Source of the DNA: Candidatus Thermoplasmatota archaeon
GTDB lineage: Archaea; Thermoplasmatota; SW-10-69-26; JACQPN01; JAJPHT01
Reading direction: 5' to 3'
Length of the DNA: 38,523 nucleotides
NCBI GenBank assembly: GCA_035540375.1
Contig: DATLGO010000106.1
Coordinates: 1 to 38,523, forward strand
Part shown: one piece after another, positions 1 through 6,908 of the stretch
How positions within the stretch are numbered: the stretch's first letter is position 1
Layout: every line of letters starts with the position of its first letter
Made by a program: the position numbers and the translations under genes
Notes under the pieces: model-generated
What the model was told of the DNA's origin: nothing
The model's database searches: none
What the model saw: only the letters and a program-made list of their open reading frames with translations

Positions 1-327
1 CTCATGGCGACCCTGACGTTCCGCGGCATGCGCCTGCGCGACCGGCTCTCCGAGTTCAACGTCATCGAGGTCTATCCGCGCGGGTCGATGCTCCGCCTCG
101 GGTTCGCGTACCACGGCAAGAAGAAGGGCGCCGACGAGGTCAAGCGCACGCGCGCCTTCCTCGCGGGCCTCATGGAGGGCGTGCCCCCGGAGCTGCGCGA
201 CGACAATGACGCCGACGCGCTCGCGGCCGCGTACACGGCGCGCCTCCACGCGGCGGGTCAGACGGAAGCCTTCGGCGAGGCCGACGAGGGGCTCATCCAC
301 CTCCCCCGCCCCAAGCGCGCGCCTTGA
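1..327 (+). CDS. DUF429-like protein, C-terminal part (5' truncated by window)
   Basis: The reading frame is already open at base 1, so the N-terminus lies outside the window; about 108 residues are visible. The visible end reads like the C-terminal half of the DUF429 family, a predicted RNase H-fold group of unknown function: an E-V-Y-P segment, a Lys-rich stretch, then D-D-N-D-A-D-A-L-A-A-A-Y-T-A-R and a closing E-G-L-I-H-L-P. In that family the D-x-x-D-A-x-x-A-x-x-A helix and the G-x-I-x-x-P end are typical. Family assignment is from remembered pattern, not a search. The ATG at 4 is probably internal. The next gene starts 41 nt downstream from its own TATA-like box, so the two need not be co-transcribed. 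Confidence 0.6.
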   Translation, partial: LMATLTFRGMRLRDRLSEFNVIEVYPRGSMLRLGFAYHGKKKGADEVKRTRAFLAGLMEGVPPELRDDNDADALAAAYTARLHAAGQTEAFGEADEGLIHLPRPKRAP

Positions 328-335
328 GGCGAGGC

Positions 336-345
336 ACCTTTTTCC
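336..345 (+). promoter_or_regulatory. TATA-like box for the alcohol dehydrogenase
   Basis: A T-rich stretch (ACCTTTTTCC) in GC-rich surroundings, centred about 28 nt before the ATG at 369. The spacing implies a leaderless transcript. Confidence 0.4.
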
Positions 346-368
346 GCCCGCGCGTCCTCCCGCGTCCG

Positions 369-1397
369 ATGAAGGCCCTGACCTTCCACGCCCACGGCGG
401 ACCCGAGGTCCTGCGCGTCGAGGATGTCCCCACGCCCGAGCCCGGACCCGGCGAAGTCCGCATCGACGTGAAGGCCGTCGCGCTCAACCACCTCGACATC
501 TTCGTCCGCAAGGGCTGGCCCGGCCTCAAGCTCGACATGCCGCACTGGGGCGGCTGCGACGTGGCGGGCGTCGTCGACAAGGTCGGCTCGGGCGTCGCCG
601 CGTGGAGGCCCGGCGAGCGGGTCGTGATGTACCCGAGCCTCTCGTGCGGCCGCTGCCGCGCCTGCCGCGAAGGCCAGGTCCAGCGCTGCGCGCAGCACCG
701 CCTCATCGGCGAGCACGTCCGCGGCGGGGCGGCGGAGAAGCTCGTCCTGCCCGCCGAGAACCTCTGCAAGGTGCCGGACGGATTCCCGCTCGACGAGGCT
801 GCCGCCGCGTCGCTCGTCTTCCTCACGGCGTGGCGCATGCTCGTGACGCGCGCCCGCGTGCGCGCCGGCGAGACGGTGCTCGTCGTCGGTTCGGGCGGCG
901 GCGTGAACTCCGCCGCGATCCAGATCGCGAAGCTCGCGGGAGCGCGTGTGCTCGCCGTCGCGGGCGGACCGGAGAAGGTCGCCGCCGCGAAGGCCCTCGG
1001 CGCCGACGAGGTCGCCGACTACAAGGAGGTCGACTTCTCCCGATGGGCCTTCGAGCGCACGGGGAAGGAGGGCGCGGACGTCGTCGTCGACAACGTGGGC
1101 GCCGCGACGTGGACGAAGAGCCTCAAGGCCGTCGCGCGCGGAGGCCGCATCGTGACCGTGGGCGGCACGACCGGCTACGAGCCGCCAGCGGGCATCAACT
1201 ACGTCTTCTGGAAGGAGATCGAGATCCTCGGCTCGACGATGGGCACGCGCCGCGAGTTCGAGACGGTCATGGACCTCGTCTACCGCGGCCGGCTGAAATC
1301 CGTCCTCTCCCACCGTTTCCCGCTCGATCAGGCCGTCGAGGCGACGCGCGTGCTCGAAGCGGGCGAGGCGTTCGGGAAGGTCGTCATCGAGCCGTGA
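369..1397 (+). CDS. zinc-type alcohol dehydrogenase / quinone oxidoreductase family (MDR)
   Basis: A 342-residue medium-chain dehydrogenase/reductase, probably a cytosolic NAD(P)H-dependent alcohol or quinone oxidoreductase. The N-terminal GroES-like domain begins M-K-A-L-T-F and contains the structural-zinc cysteines Cys93, 96, 99 and 107 (C-x2-C-x2-C-x7-C). A Rossmann glycine motif (G-S-G-G-G-V) starts near residue 174. The usual catalytic-zinc Cys near residue 40 is His (N-H-L-D), and the G-H-E motif appears as G-C-D-V-A-G, so the catalytic metal site is not standard. The ATG at 369 is chosen because it begins the conserved first strand and lies 28 nt after a TATA-like box; earlier in-frame codons would add an Arg/Pro-rich extension. 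Substrate cannot be told from sequence. Confidence 0.85.
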   Translation: MKALTFHAHGGPEVLRVEDVPTPEPGPGEVRIDVKAVALNHLDIFVRKGWPGLKLDMPHWGGCDVAGVVDKVGSGVAAWRPGERVVMYPSLSCGRCRACREGQVQRCAQHRLIGEHVRGGAAEKLVLPAENLCKVPDGFPLDEAAAASLVFLTAWRMLVTRARVRAGETVLVVGSGGGVNSAAIQIAKLAGARVLAVAGGPEKVAAAKALGADEVADYKEVDFSRWAFERTGKEGADVVVDNVGAATWTKSLKAVARGGRIVTVGGTTGYEPPAGINYVFWKEIEILGSTMGTRREFETVMDLVYRGRLKSVLSHRFPLDQAVEATRVLEAGEAFGKVVIEP

Positions 1398-2021
1398 TCA
1401 CGGCCGGACGACCGCCACGTAGTTGTCCGGCAGGTCGCGCGCGCGAGAGACACTCACCGCGTCGAGCGCGTCCACCCGGAAGCCCGCCGCGCGCAGGTCC
1501 GCGCGCAGCTCGGGACGGGTGTAGAAGTGGTAGTAGCGCTCGACGCCTCCCCAGGGCACCGTCGTGTCGACGCTCCCGAACCCCGCGTCGCGCATGACGC
1601 GGCCGAGCCACGAGTCCTGCGGACGCGCCCACACCGTCACGAGGGCGGAGGCCGACGGCTTGAGCACGCGCCGGAGGTTCGCGAGCGCGTCCAGCCGCGC
1701 CGCGCGCCCCGGGACGACGTGCAGCGCCGCGACGAAGAGGGCGAGATCGAACGACGCCGAGCGGAACGGCAGGTGGCGCGCGTGCCCGAGCACGACGTCC
1801 AGGCCGCGCGCTCTCGCGGCCTTCGCGAGCGGCCGCGAGAAGTCGAGGCCCACGACGCCGTCCGCGCCCCCGCTCTGGCGGCCGTTTCCGCACGCGAGGT
1901 CGAGGACGCGGGCCCCCGGGGCGGCCCGTTCGGCGAGGAAGCGGGCGACCGGCGCCCAGGCGTCGTGGCGCGCGTGGTCGAACGACGCGCCGACGGATTC
2001 CCACTGCGCGCGCGTATCCAC
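1398..2021 (-). CDS. class I SAM-dependent methyltransferase
   Basis: A 207-residue Rossmann-fold methyltransferase. Motif I is V-L-D-L-A-C-G-N-G-R-Q, followed by V-V-G-L-D-F-S (motif II acidic residue) and a D-L-A-L-F-V-A-A-L-H-V-V motif IV region. The layout (F-D-H-A-R near the N-terminus, then W-A-P-V) recalls Trm9/UbiE-like small-molecule or tRNA wobble methyltransferases, but the substrate is unknown. The start is taken as GTG at 2021, 27 nt after a TATA-like box on the same strand. An in-frame ATG at 2117 would overlap the divergent arginase start and add Arg-rich sequence. It ends tail-to-tail with the alcohol dehydrogenase, whose stop codon is directly adjacent. Confidence 0.8.
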   Translation of the reverse strand: MDTRAQWESVGASFDHARHDAWAPVARFLAERAAPGARVLDLACGNGRQSGGADGVVGLDFSRPLAKAARARGLDVVLGHARHLPFRSASFDLALFVAALHVVPGRAARLDALANLRRVLKPSASALVTVWARPQDSWLGRVMRDAGFGSVDTTVPWGGVERYYHFYTRPELRADLRAAGFRVDALDAVSVSRARDLPDNYVAVVRP

Positions 2022-2041
2022 GCCCCGCGAGCCGCCTCGGG

Positions 2042-2050
2042 CGTAAAAAG
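2042..2050 (-). promoter_or_regulatory. TATA-like box for the methyltransferase
   Basis: GCTTTTTAC on the minus strand, centred about 25-27 nt before the GTG at 2021, supporting that start and a leaderless transcript. Confidence 0.4.
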
Positions 2051-2115
2051 CCCGCCGCGAGGGCTTCCGGGGCAACGAGCGTGGTTCAAGTAGGGGTTCG
2101 GCTCTCTCGAAGGCC

Positions 2116-3015
2116 ATGGACGTGAAGATCCTCGGCGCGCCCATGGACCTCGGCGCGAGCCGCCGCGGCACCGACATGGGCCCGTCCGCGCTCCGCGTCG
2201 CGCGCCTCGGGCCGCGGCTCGAGAAGCTCGGCCACACGGTGGAGGATCTCGGCAACGTCTACAGCCCCACCGTCGAGACGAAGACCGCGAAGAACACGTC
2301 GCTCCTCTACCTTGACGAGATCATCGCCGTCTGCGAGACGCTCGGCCGCCGCGTCGAGAAGGTCGTGCAGGGCGGGTCCATTCCGCTCGTCCTCGGCGGC
2401 GACCACTCGATCGCGATGGGCACGATGGCGGGCATTGCGCGCGCGACCGGCGGAGACCGCACCGGAATCCTCTGGATCGACGCGCACACCGACTTCAACA
2501 CGAAGGAGACGAGCGAGACCGGGAACATCCACGGCATGCCGCTGAGCGCGATCTGCGGCATCGGCGACGACCGCCTCACGGGCATCGGCAAGATCAATCC
2601 CAAGGCCCGGCCCGAGAACGTCGTCCTCGTCGGCATCCGCGACGTGGACAAGGAGGAGGCCAACCTTGTCCGCAAGGCCGGCGTCACGGTCTTCACCATG
2701 CGCGAGATCGACGAGCGCGGCCTCCGCAACGTCATGGAGGACGCCCTCGACGCAGCGACGAGCCGCGCCGAGCGGCTGCACGTGAGCTTCGACGTCGACT
2801 CCGTCGACCCGCGCTACGCCCCCGGCGTCGGCACGCCCGTCCCGGGCGGCCTCACCTACCGCGAGGCGCACCTGGTCATGGAGATGATCAGCGAGAACCC
2901 GAAGTTCCGCAGCATGGACATCGTCGAGGTGAACCCGCTCCTCGACGTGCAGAACCAGACCGCGGAGCTCGCCGTCGGACTCGCCGCGAGCGCCTTCGGC
3001 AAGCGCATCCTCTGA
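2116..3015 (+). CDS. rocF: arginase (ureohydrolase family)
   Basis: A 299-residue binuclear-manganese ureohydrolase, hydrolysing L-arginine to ornithine and urea. All metal-binding signatures are present: G-G-D-H-S at 94-98 (His97), D-A-H-T-D at 122-126, and D-V-D at 226-228 followed by S-V-D-P. The opening G-A-P-M-D-L-G-A-S-R-R-G-T-D-M-G-P-S-A and the G-G-L-T-Y-R-E segment are typical of true arginases rather than agmatinases, which leaves agmatinase as the main alternative. Length is normal for the family. The start is an ATG at 2116, divergent from the methyltransferase; a TATA box is not obvious. It ends about 80 nt before the Roadblock protein. Confidence 0.9.
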   Translation: MDVKILGAPMDLGASRRGTDMGPSALRVARLGPRLEKLGHTVEDLGNVYSPTVETKTAKNTSLLYLDEIIAVCETLGRRVEKVVQGGSIPLVLGGDHSIAMGTMAGIARATGGDRTGILWIDAHTDFNTKETSETGNIHGMPLSAICGIGDDRLTGIGKINPKARPENVVLVGIRDVDKEEANLVRKAGVTVFTMREIDERGLRNVMEDALDAATSRAERLHVSFDVDSVDPRYAPGVGTPVPGGLTYREAHLVMEMISENPKFRSMDIVEVNPLLDVQNQTAELAVGLAASAFGKRIL

Positions 3016-3051
3016 CCCCGGGCGCCCGGGGGAGGCGACGCAGATCGAAGG

Positions 3052-3061
3052 GCTGATATAG
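3052..3061 (+). promoter_or_regulatory. TATA-like box for the Roadblock protein
   Basis: An AT-rich patch (TGATATAGG) in GC-rich sequence, about 38 nt before the ATG at 3095, giving a short leader. Confidence 0.35.
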
Positions 3062-3094
3062 GAACGACCGCCACGAGCGGAGCGGGATGCACGC

Positions 3095-3370
3095 ATGGCG
3101 ATCGCAACACTGCAGTCTGCCGTTCTCAAGAGCGAACTAGCCGCCACGTTCCAGGCCACCGTTCCGGGCGCCGCCGGCGCCCTCGTCCTGAGCGGCGGCA
3201 TGCCCGTGAGCGCCCGACTCCCCCACGGGACCGACGCCGACGTCCTCGCCCGCATGGCGATGGGCCTTCGCGCGCGCGCCGTCGCCGAAGCCAAGGCCGT
3301 CGGCGCCGGCGAGCCCGCAAGCGTCTTCGTCGACGCGCCGCAGGGCCGGATCCTCGCGGTGTTCCTTTAG
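3095..3370 (+). CDS. Roadblock/LC7-like protein, short
   Basis: A 91-residue protein with the feel of a minimal Roadblock/LC7 (longin-like) domain: an initial helix, then A-L-V-L-S-G-G-M-P-V-S (the usual 'conscious of self' beta hairpin), a helix L-A-R-M-A-M-G-L-R-A-R-A-V-A-E-A, and two closing strands (S-V-F-V-D, G-R-I-L-A-V-F-L). Family members such as MglB bind Ras-like GTPases; no GTPase gene is seen in this window. The domain is a little short because the final helix is missing. It is transcribed alone, facing a convergent minus-strand gene across a 490-bp gap. A second Roadblock-like domain is fused to the response regulator at 14141. Assignment is by pattern only. Confidence 0.6.
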   Translation: MAIATLQSAVLKSELAATFQATVPGAAGALVLSGGMPVSARLPHGTDADVLARMAMGLRARAVAEAKAVGAGEPASVFVDAPQGRILAVFL

Positions 3371-3490
3371 CGGCGTTCGACCGGGCCCGTCGCACGGACG
3401 ACCCGTGCGATGCGCCCCTTGGGGACTCCACGGCCCGTCCGCCCGTGGCCCCGCTTGCGCGCTGCGCTCGCGGCGGGCGGCCGCGCCGAA

Positions 3491-3549
3491 GGGTTGACAA
3501 GGGTCTCCCGAGGTCGCGGGAATTCATGGGACAGGTGGACTGTCACCTG
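3491..3549. repeat. dispersed ~59-bp repeat, copy 1
   Basis: Aligned by eye without gaps, 42 of 59 positions match the sequence at 16938-16996 in the same orientation. The best-kept core is TCTCCCG(A/G)GGTC followed by CGG. Both copies lie between genes. The last part of this copy overlaps the left arm of the inverted repeat. Confidence 0.5.
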
Positions 3550-3584
3550 CTTTCGCGGCGCCGAAGCAGGTGACAGTCCACGTG
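3532..3584. repeat. inverted repeat, 21-nt arms, 11-nt loop
   Basis: The arm at 3532-3552 is the reverse complement of 3564-3584 at 20 of 21 positions, with loop TCGCGGCGCCG. It could form a long hairpin between convergent genes. There is no T-tract after it on either strand, so a simple terminator is not obvious. The right arm and following bases also resemble the dispersed repeat read in the opposite direction. Confidence 0.75.
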
Positions 3585-3860
3585 GCCCGTCATCTGTCCT
3601 GTCGCGTTCAAGCCAAGAGGCCCGCAGAAAAAGAAGAGGTCGGGCGCCCGGCTTGGCCCCTCCGACTGCGTCACGACGACGACACCGATCGCGTTGCACG
3701 CCCGCGGGCGCAGGGGGCGTGTTCGGGCGGACGGCGTCTCGATCATGCGGTCCACCTACGGGGGGAAGCGGAACGAAACTGGAACGCCTTCCCCACTCCC
3801 CGCCGTGACAGGCCATCTCCCCCGTGCCTCGACGTTCCATCGGCCCTTCGGCGCGCGGAC

Positions 3861-4790
3861 TCAGAAGAGTCCGATGAGGGCGAACACGACGAACGGCAGG
3901 AGCACCGTGGCGAGGCCTCCGTACAGGTTGATCTGGCGGGTGTAGTCGCGGTCCTTCCAGTAGTCCTCGTCGATCGCGATGAGCGTTGTCACGACGAGGC
4001 TCCCCGCGAGGAACGCGTACACGCTGAACATGATCTTGTCGAGGAGCATCAGCCGGCCGCCGCTCGGGAGGTTCACGATCTGGCTGATGTGGTAGAGGAC
4101 GGCGCTGATGAGCATGCTCGTCCCGAGGCCGAGGCGGTTCGCGACCTTGGAGGGATGGAAGAAGAACGAGAGCCCGGACACGATCATGAACGCGATGGGC
4201 GGGAGGAACGTTTTCACGGTGGTGCTCACGGGCTCGCGCGCGACCTCCATGGTGAACACGAGGCGACTGTAGGTCTCGTCGAACCGGTAGGTCTTCCGGG
4301 TTTCCTCCATCCCCCAGCTTTCGATCCGCCAGCCCGCGACGCGCACGTTCTCGTCGAGGCCGCTCGCGTCCCGGTCGGGAACATACCGCAGCTCGCCGAC
4401 CGTGTACACGGGATCCTCGAAGGTGATGGCGAGACGCTGCCGGTCGTAGGGGTAGTCCGCGAACAGGGGGTCCGTGTAGAGGTTCGCCTGCACGCGGAAC
4501 CACAGCTCGCGCATCCCGGTGGTTTCGTTCGTCTGGTCGAAGATGCGCTCCTTGGCGCTTGCGCGGCCGTTCATGAACTCGAAGCGCTCGGGCGTGAAGC
4601 CCTGGGGCGCGGACGAGGCGTTCCAGACGAACCAGACGTAGAAATCCATCACGTAGGTGCCCTTGTTCGCATCGTAGTTCCCGAAGTTGATGAGGAGGAC
4701 GTGGGTCTCCACCTCGACGGGGTCGGCCTGCGCGGTGGCCGCGGGAAGAGCGATCAGGATGAGGGCGAGCGCGGGGAACGCCAGGCGCAT
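3861..4790 (-). CDS. pentameric ligand-gated ion channel homologue (GLIC-like)
   Basis: A 309-residue predicted membrane channel subunit. A signal peptide (about 1-22) precedes an extracellular beta-rich domain carrying the family hallmark Y-P-Y-D-R-Q at 113-118, equivalent to the F/Y-P-F-D-x-Q of the Cys-loop; flanking cysteines are absent, as in bacterial members. Four membrane helices follow at roughly 191-210 (with the conserved Pro), 218-238, 248-270 and 288-308. The pore helix ends in N-L-P, as in GLIC, and the M3-M4 linker is short, as in prokaryotes. I see no Glu at the inner mouth of the pore, so ion selectivity is open. Ligand unknown. A TATA-like box 25-27 nt upstream suggests its own leaderless transcript, although it sits 40 nt after the cupredoxin gene on the same strand. 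Confidence 0.85.
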   Translation of the reverse strand: MRLAFPALALILIALPAATAQADPVEVETHVLLINFGNYDANKGTYVMDFYVWFVWNASSAPQGFTPERFEFMNGRASAKERIFDQTNETTGMRELWFRVQANLYTDPLFADYPYDRQRLAITFEDPVYTVGELRYVPDRDASGLDENVRVAGWRIESWGMEETRKTYRFDETYSRLVFTMEVAREPVSTTVKTFLPPIAFMIVSGLSFFFHPSKVANRLGLGTSMLISAVLYHISQIVNLPSGGRLMLLDKIMFSVYAFLAGSLVVTTLIAIDEDYWKDRDYTRQINLYGGLATVLLPFVVFALIGLF

Positions 4791-4809
4791 GCGCCCGGAA
4801 AATCCCCGC

Positions 4810-4820
4810 GCTCAAAAGGG
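4810..4820 (-). promoter_or_regulatory. TATA-like box for the channel gene
   Basis: CCCTTTTGAGC on the minus strand, centred about 25 nt before the ATG at 4790. It lies in the 40-nt gap after the upstream cupredoxin gene. Confidence 0.4.
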
Positions 4821-4830
4821 TTTGCCCAGG

Positions 4831-5325
4831 TCAGCGCTCGACGATCAGGTACCCGTACACGGTGTCGCGGTGGAAGCGGCACCAGAACGGGAGGACGGCG
4901 CGCCCTTCGTTCGAGCCCGACCGGTCCTGCAGGCAGTCGCGCTCGCCGTCGCGGAAGCTCGAGCGCGCCTGCTGCCCGTCGAACGTCACGGTGAAGGAGT
5001 AGGATTCGTCGAAGTGCAGCGGGCGGCCCGTGTCGTAGAGGGCGCTGAAGCACTGGCCCCAGTCGATCGACGAGTCCGGATAATGCCGGACGGTGTCCAT
5101 GTTCCGGAACGTGAACGTCGAGCCCGACTTCACGACGAAGCACCGGGTCGACTCCGCCGTCTGCCTCGCCCCGGGCGAGTAGAGGAACGTCGATTCCAGC
5201 CGGCAACCCTTCAACGACACGCTCACATGCGGGGGCTCGGGCGCCGACGCCGCCACCGGCCCCAGGGCCAGCGGCAGAGCCAACGCTACGAGCGCGACGA
5301 TGACTCCACGGTCCAAGCAACACAC
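4831..5325 (-). CDS. secreted cupredoxin-like protein
   Basis: A 164-residue exported protein. A hydrophobic signal segment occupies about residues 8-27. The mature part looks like a cupredoxin: F-R-N-M-D-T-V-R-H-Y-P, where the His is a candidate first copper ligand, and near the end P-F-W-C-R-F-H-R-D-T-V-Y-G-Y-L-I-V, with Cys and His in the usual C-terminal ligand loop. The axial Met is not evident. Extra cysteines may form disulfides. The start is GTG at 5325, after a G-rich stretch that could act as a ribosome site; a TATA-like GTTAAC patch lies about 50 nt upstream. Its neighbours on the same strand are the channel gene (40 nt downstream) and the large secreted orphan upstream, all outward-facing proteins. 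Confidence 0.65.
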   Translation of the reverse strand: MCCLDRGVIVALVALALPLALGPVAASAPEPPHVSVSLKGCRLESTFLYSPGARQTAESTRCFVVKSGSTFTFRNMDTVRHYPDSSIDWGQCFSALYDTGRPLHFDESYSFTVTFDGQQARSSFRDGERDCLQDRSGSNEGRAVLPFWCRFHRDTVYGYLIVER

Positions 5326-5405
5326 CCCCTCCCTCGCGGGAGGATCGCTGGAACGTTCGGAGGGCGGGGGTTAACGGTTCTTCACTCACCGCGCTCAGGG
5401 ACAGC

Positions 5406-5447
5406 GACCGACCCGGCTCCGCCGCGCTTCGGGTCGGTCCCGGGACC
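5406..5447. repeat. nested inverted repeats between two secreted-protein genes
   Basis: GACCGACCCG at 5406-5415 pairs perfectly with CGGGTCGGTC at 5430-5439 across a 14-nt loop. A second perfect 12-bp palindrome, GGTCCCGGGACC, follows at 5436-5447. The position just after the stop of the minus-strand orphan gene suits a transcript-end structure, but no T-tract follows. Confidence 0.55.
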
Positions 5448-5454
5448 GGGCGGG

Positions 5455-6837
5455 TCAGGGTCCGTGGCGGATGTCGAACGGGGCCGGGTGGCCCTCGGCG
5501 TCGTGGATGCGCCACACGCGCGCGTCCGGCTCGCGGGGGCGGAAGCTGCTCGAGAAGTAGAGGTCGACGCGCGCGGTGTCGTGCGCGTGGTCCATCGTGC
5601 GCGCGCCGCCGTCGAGCGGGTTGAACGGGTGGCTGTTGCCTTCCGCGTCGTCGTCGCCGTCCGGGCAGTACCATTCTGTCGCCATCGCGCCCGTCCAGTT
5701 CCGCTCGCCGCCGTAGCGCGCGGTCGCGAGCGTGCGCGCGTCCGATTCGCAGCCGTTGGTGTCGTTCGACGCCGCGCCATGGGCCTTCGCGCCCCGGTTC
5801 AGGGCGACGAAGTCGTCCATGTAGAAGACGAGCTCGGCATTGTAGCGGCGATAGTTGTGGTACCGTTCCTGCGCGCCGAGCAGGAACGTTTCGTTGTGGG
5901 CGTAGGCGTCGTACTCGCAGCCCACGCCCGCCGTCTCGCCGTTGAGGGCGGGATTGCCATCGTAGCAGTACGACGCGCCGCCGTTTTGCGTCGGGTCCGT
6001 CGGCTCGAAGAAGGTCGATCCGAAGGTCGGGTAGTCGATGTAGGGGTTGCAGTTGAACACGCCTTCGTCGGGAATGAACACCGGCGAGCCGAGGATGTTC
6101 ACGACCCACACGAAGAAGCGCATCGCATACGGCTCGCCCGCCGCGCCGTCGACCGTTCGCGCAACCGGGTCCGCCGCGTCGAGCGCGCCGGGCGACGCGG
6201 AGACGTCGGGGTGGAAGTAGCGGGTCTGCACGTACTTGTCGACGACGAACGTGTTGTCATTCGGGTCCGTGACGAGGTAGCTCTCGACATACTCGTCGCG
6301 CGTCGACGTGTCGTCGCGGTCCGGGTCGAAGTTGACGAACGTCTCGTCGATCTCACGCTGGGTGCCGTTCAGCCGCTCCGCGAGGCCGGGGTCGCTCGCG
6401 CGGCCCTCGAGCGTGAAGGGCCGGATCGGATCGGGGTTTCCGGATTCGACGGCGAGAACGGCGCCGCCGCAGGGGTACCGGACGCACGAATACGTCGTGC
6501 CGCCCTGGCGGAACGCGCAATCGCCGATGCGCGAAGGAGCGAGCCTCCTGAGCGACGTCGAATTGTAGAGCGGGTCCTGCGTGTTCATCTCGTCGGGGGC
6601 GACGAGATACTGGTCGTTGAACCAGAGCTTGCCCTGCGAGCCGATGACCTCGCGCACGAGCACGGTGACGCCCGTGATGTTGCGGTTCACGACGGCCTGC
6701 ACGACCGCGTAGGCGTTGTGGCCCTCCACGACCTGCTCGGTGTGGGGGCCGAGGTCCGCCATCGCGGCAAACGCGGCGCCCGGGAGCGCCGCGAGCGCGA
6801 CGAGGACGAGAACGAGGATGATGCGTCGAGCGCGCAG
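5455..6837 (-). CDS. large secreted protein of unknown function, possible CTG start
   Basis: I do not recognise a family. The frame encodes about 460 residues from CTG at 6837, or 435 from the first ATG at 6762. The longer form begins with an Arg-rich n-region (R-A-R-R), a hydrophobic run (I-I-L-V-L-V-L-V-A-L-A-A-L) and A-A-F-A before A-M-A-D, a complete signal peptide; starting at the ATG would delete it. No ATG, GTG or TTG lies in frame between the upstream stop (6874-6876) and 6762, while GGAGG sits 8 nt before this CTG. A one-base error placing the ATG at 6877 in frame is the alternative. The mature part is rich in Asp, Asn, Tyr, N-glycosylation-type N-x-T/S sites and at least eight Cys, suggesting a disulfide-stabilised surface protein. 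It lies upstream of the cupredoxin and channel genes. Confidence 0.7.
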   Translation of the reverse strand: MRARRIILVLVLVALAALPGAAFAAMADLGPHTEQVVEGHNAYAVVQAVVNRNITGVTVLVREVIGSQGKLWFNDQYLVAPDEMNTQDPLYNSTSLRRLAPSRIGDCAFRQGGTTYSCVRYPCGGAVLAVESGNPDPIRPFTLEGRASDPGLAERLNGTQREIDETFVNFDPDRDDTSTRDEYVESYLVTDPNDNTFVVDKYVQTRYFHPDVSASPGALDAADPVARTVDGAAGEPYAMRFFVWVVNILGSPVFIPDEGVFNCNPYIDYPTFGSTFFEPTDPTQNGGASYCYDGNPALNGETAGVGCEYDAYAHNETFLLGAQERYHNYRRYNAELVFYMDDFVALNRGAKAHGAASNDTNGCESDARTLATARYGGERNWTGAMATEWYCPDGDDDAEGNSHPFNPLDGGARTMDHAHDTARVDLYFSSSFRPREPDARVWRIHDAEGHPAPFDIRHGP

Positions 6838-6908
6838 CGTCTCCGCCTCCCGCAGCGCGAACCGTCGCCGGGGTCATCACGGACCCGTTGTAACCGGGGG
6901 GTGCGACA

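Larger units (their letters stand above)
3371..3860. other. convergent intergenic region (490 bp)
   Basis: This gap separates the plus-strand Roadblock gene from the minus-strand channel gene. Its first half holds the dispersed repeat at 3491-3549 and the near-perfect inverted repeat at 3532-3584. The rest has short open frames in several registers, but none has recognisable domain content, and I read them as chance frames in GC-rich DNA. No tRNA-like fold, CRISPR repeat or insertion-sequence ends were seen. Confidence 0.6.

Noticed and set aside
2076-2115. A T-loop-like GGTTCAAG suggesting a tRNA upstream of arginase
   Set aside because: No acceptor, D-arm or anticodon stem can be paired around it.
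3543-3755. Short minus-strand frame in the convergent intergenic region
   Set aside because: It covers the inverted repeat, has no recognisable domain and no promoter or ribosome site.
3371-3860. Possible CRISPR array or insertion sequence around the repeats
   Set aside because: Only one inverted pair and one distant copy are visible, with no regular spacers, no transposase and no clear target duplication.
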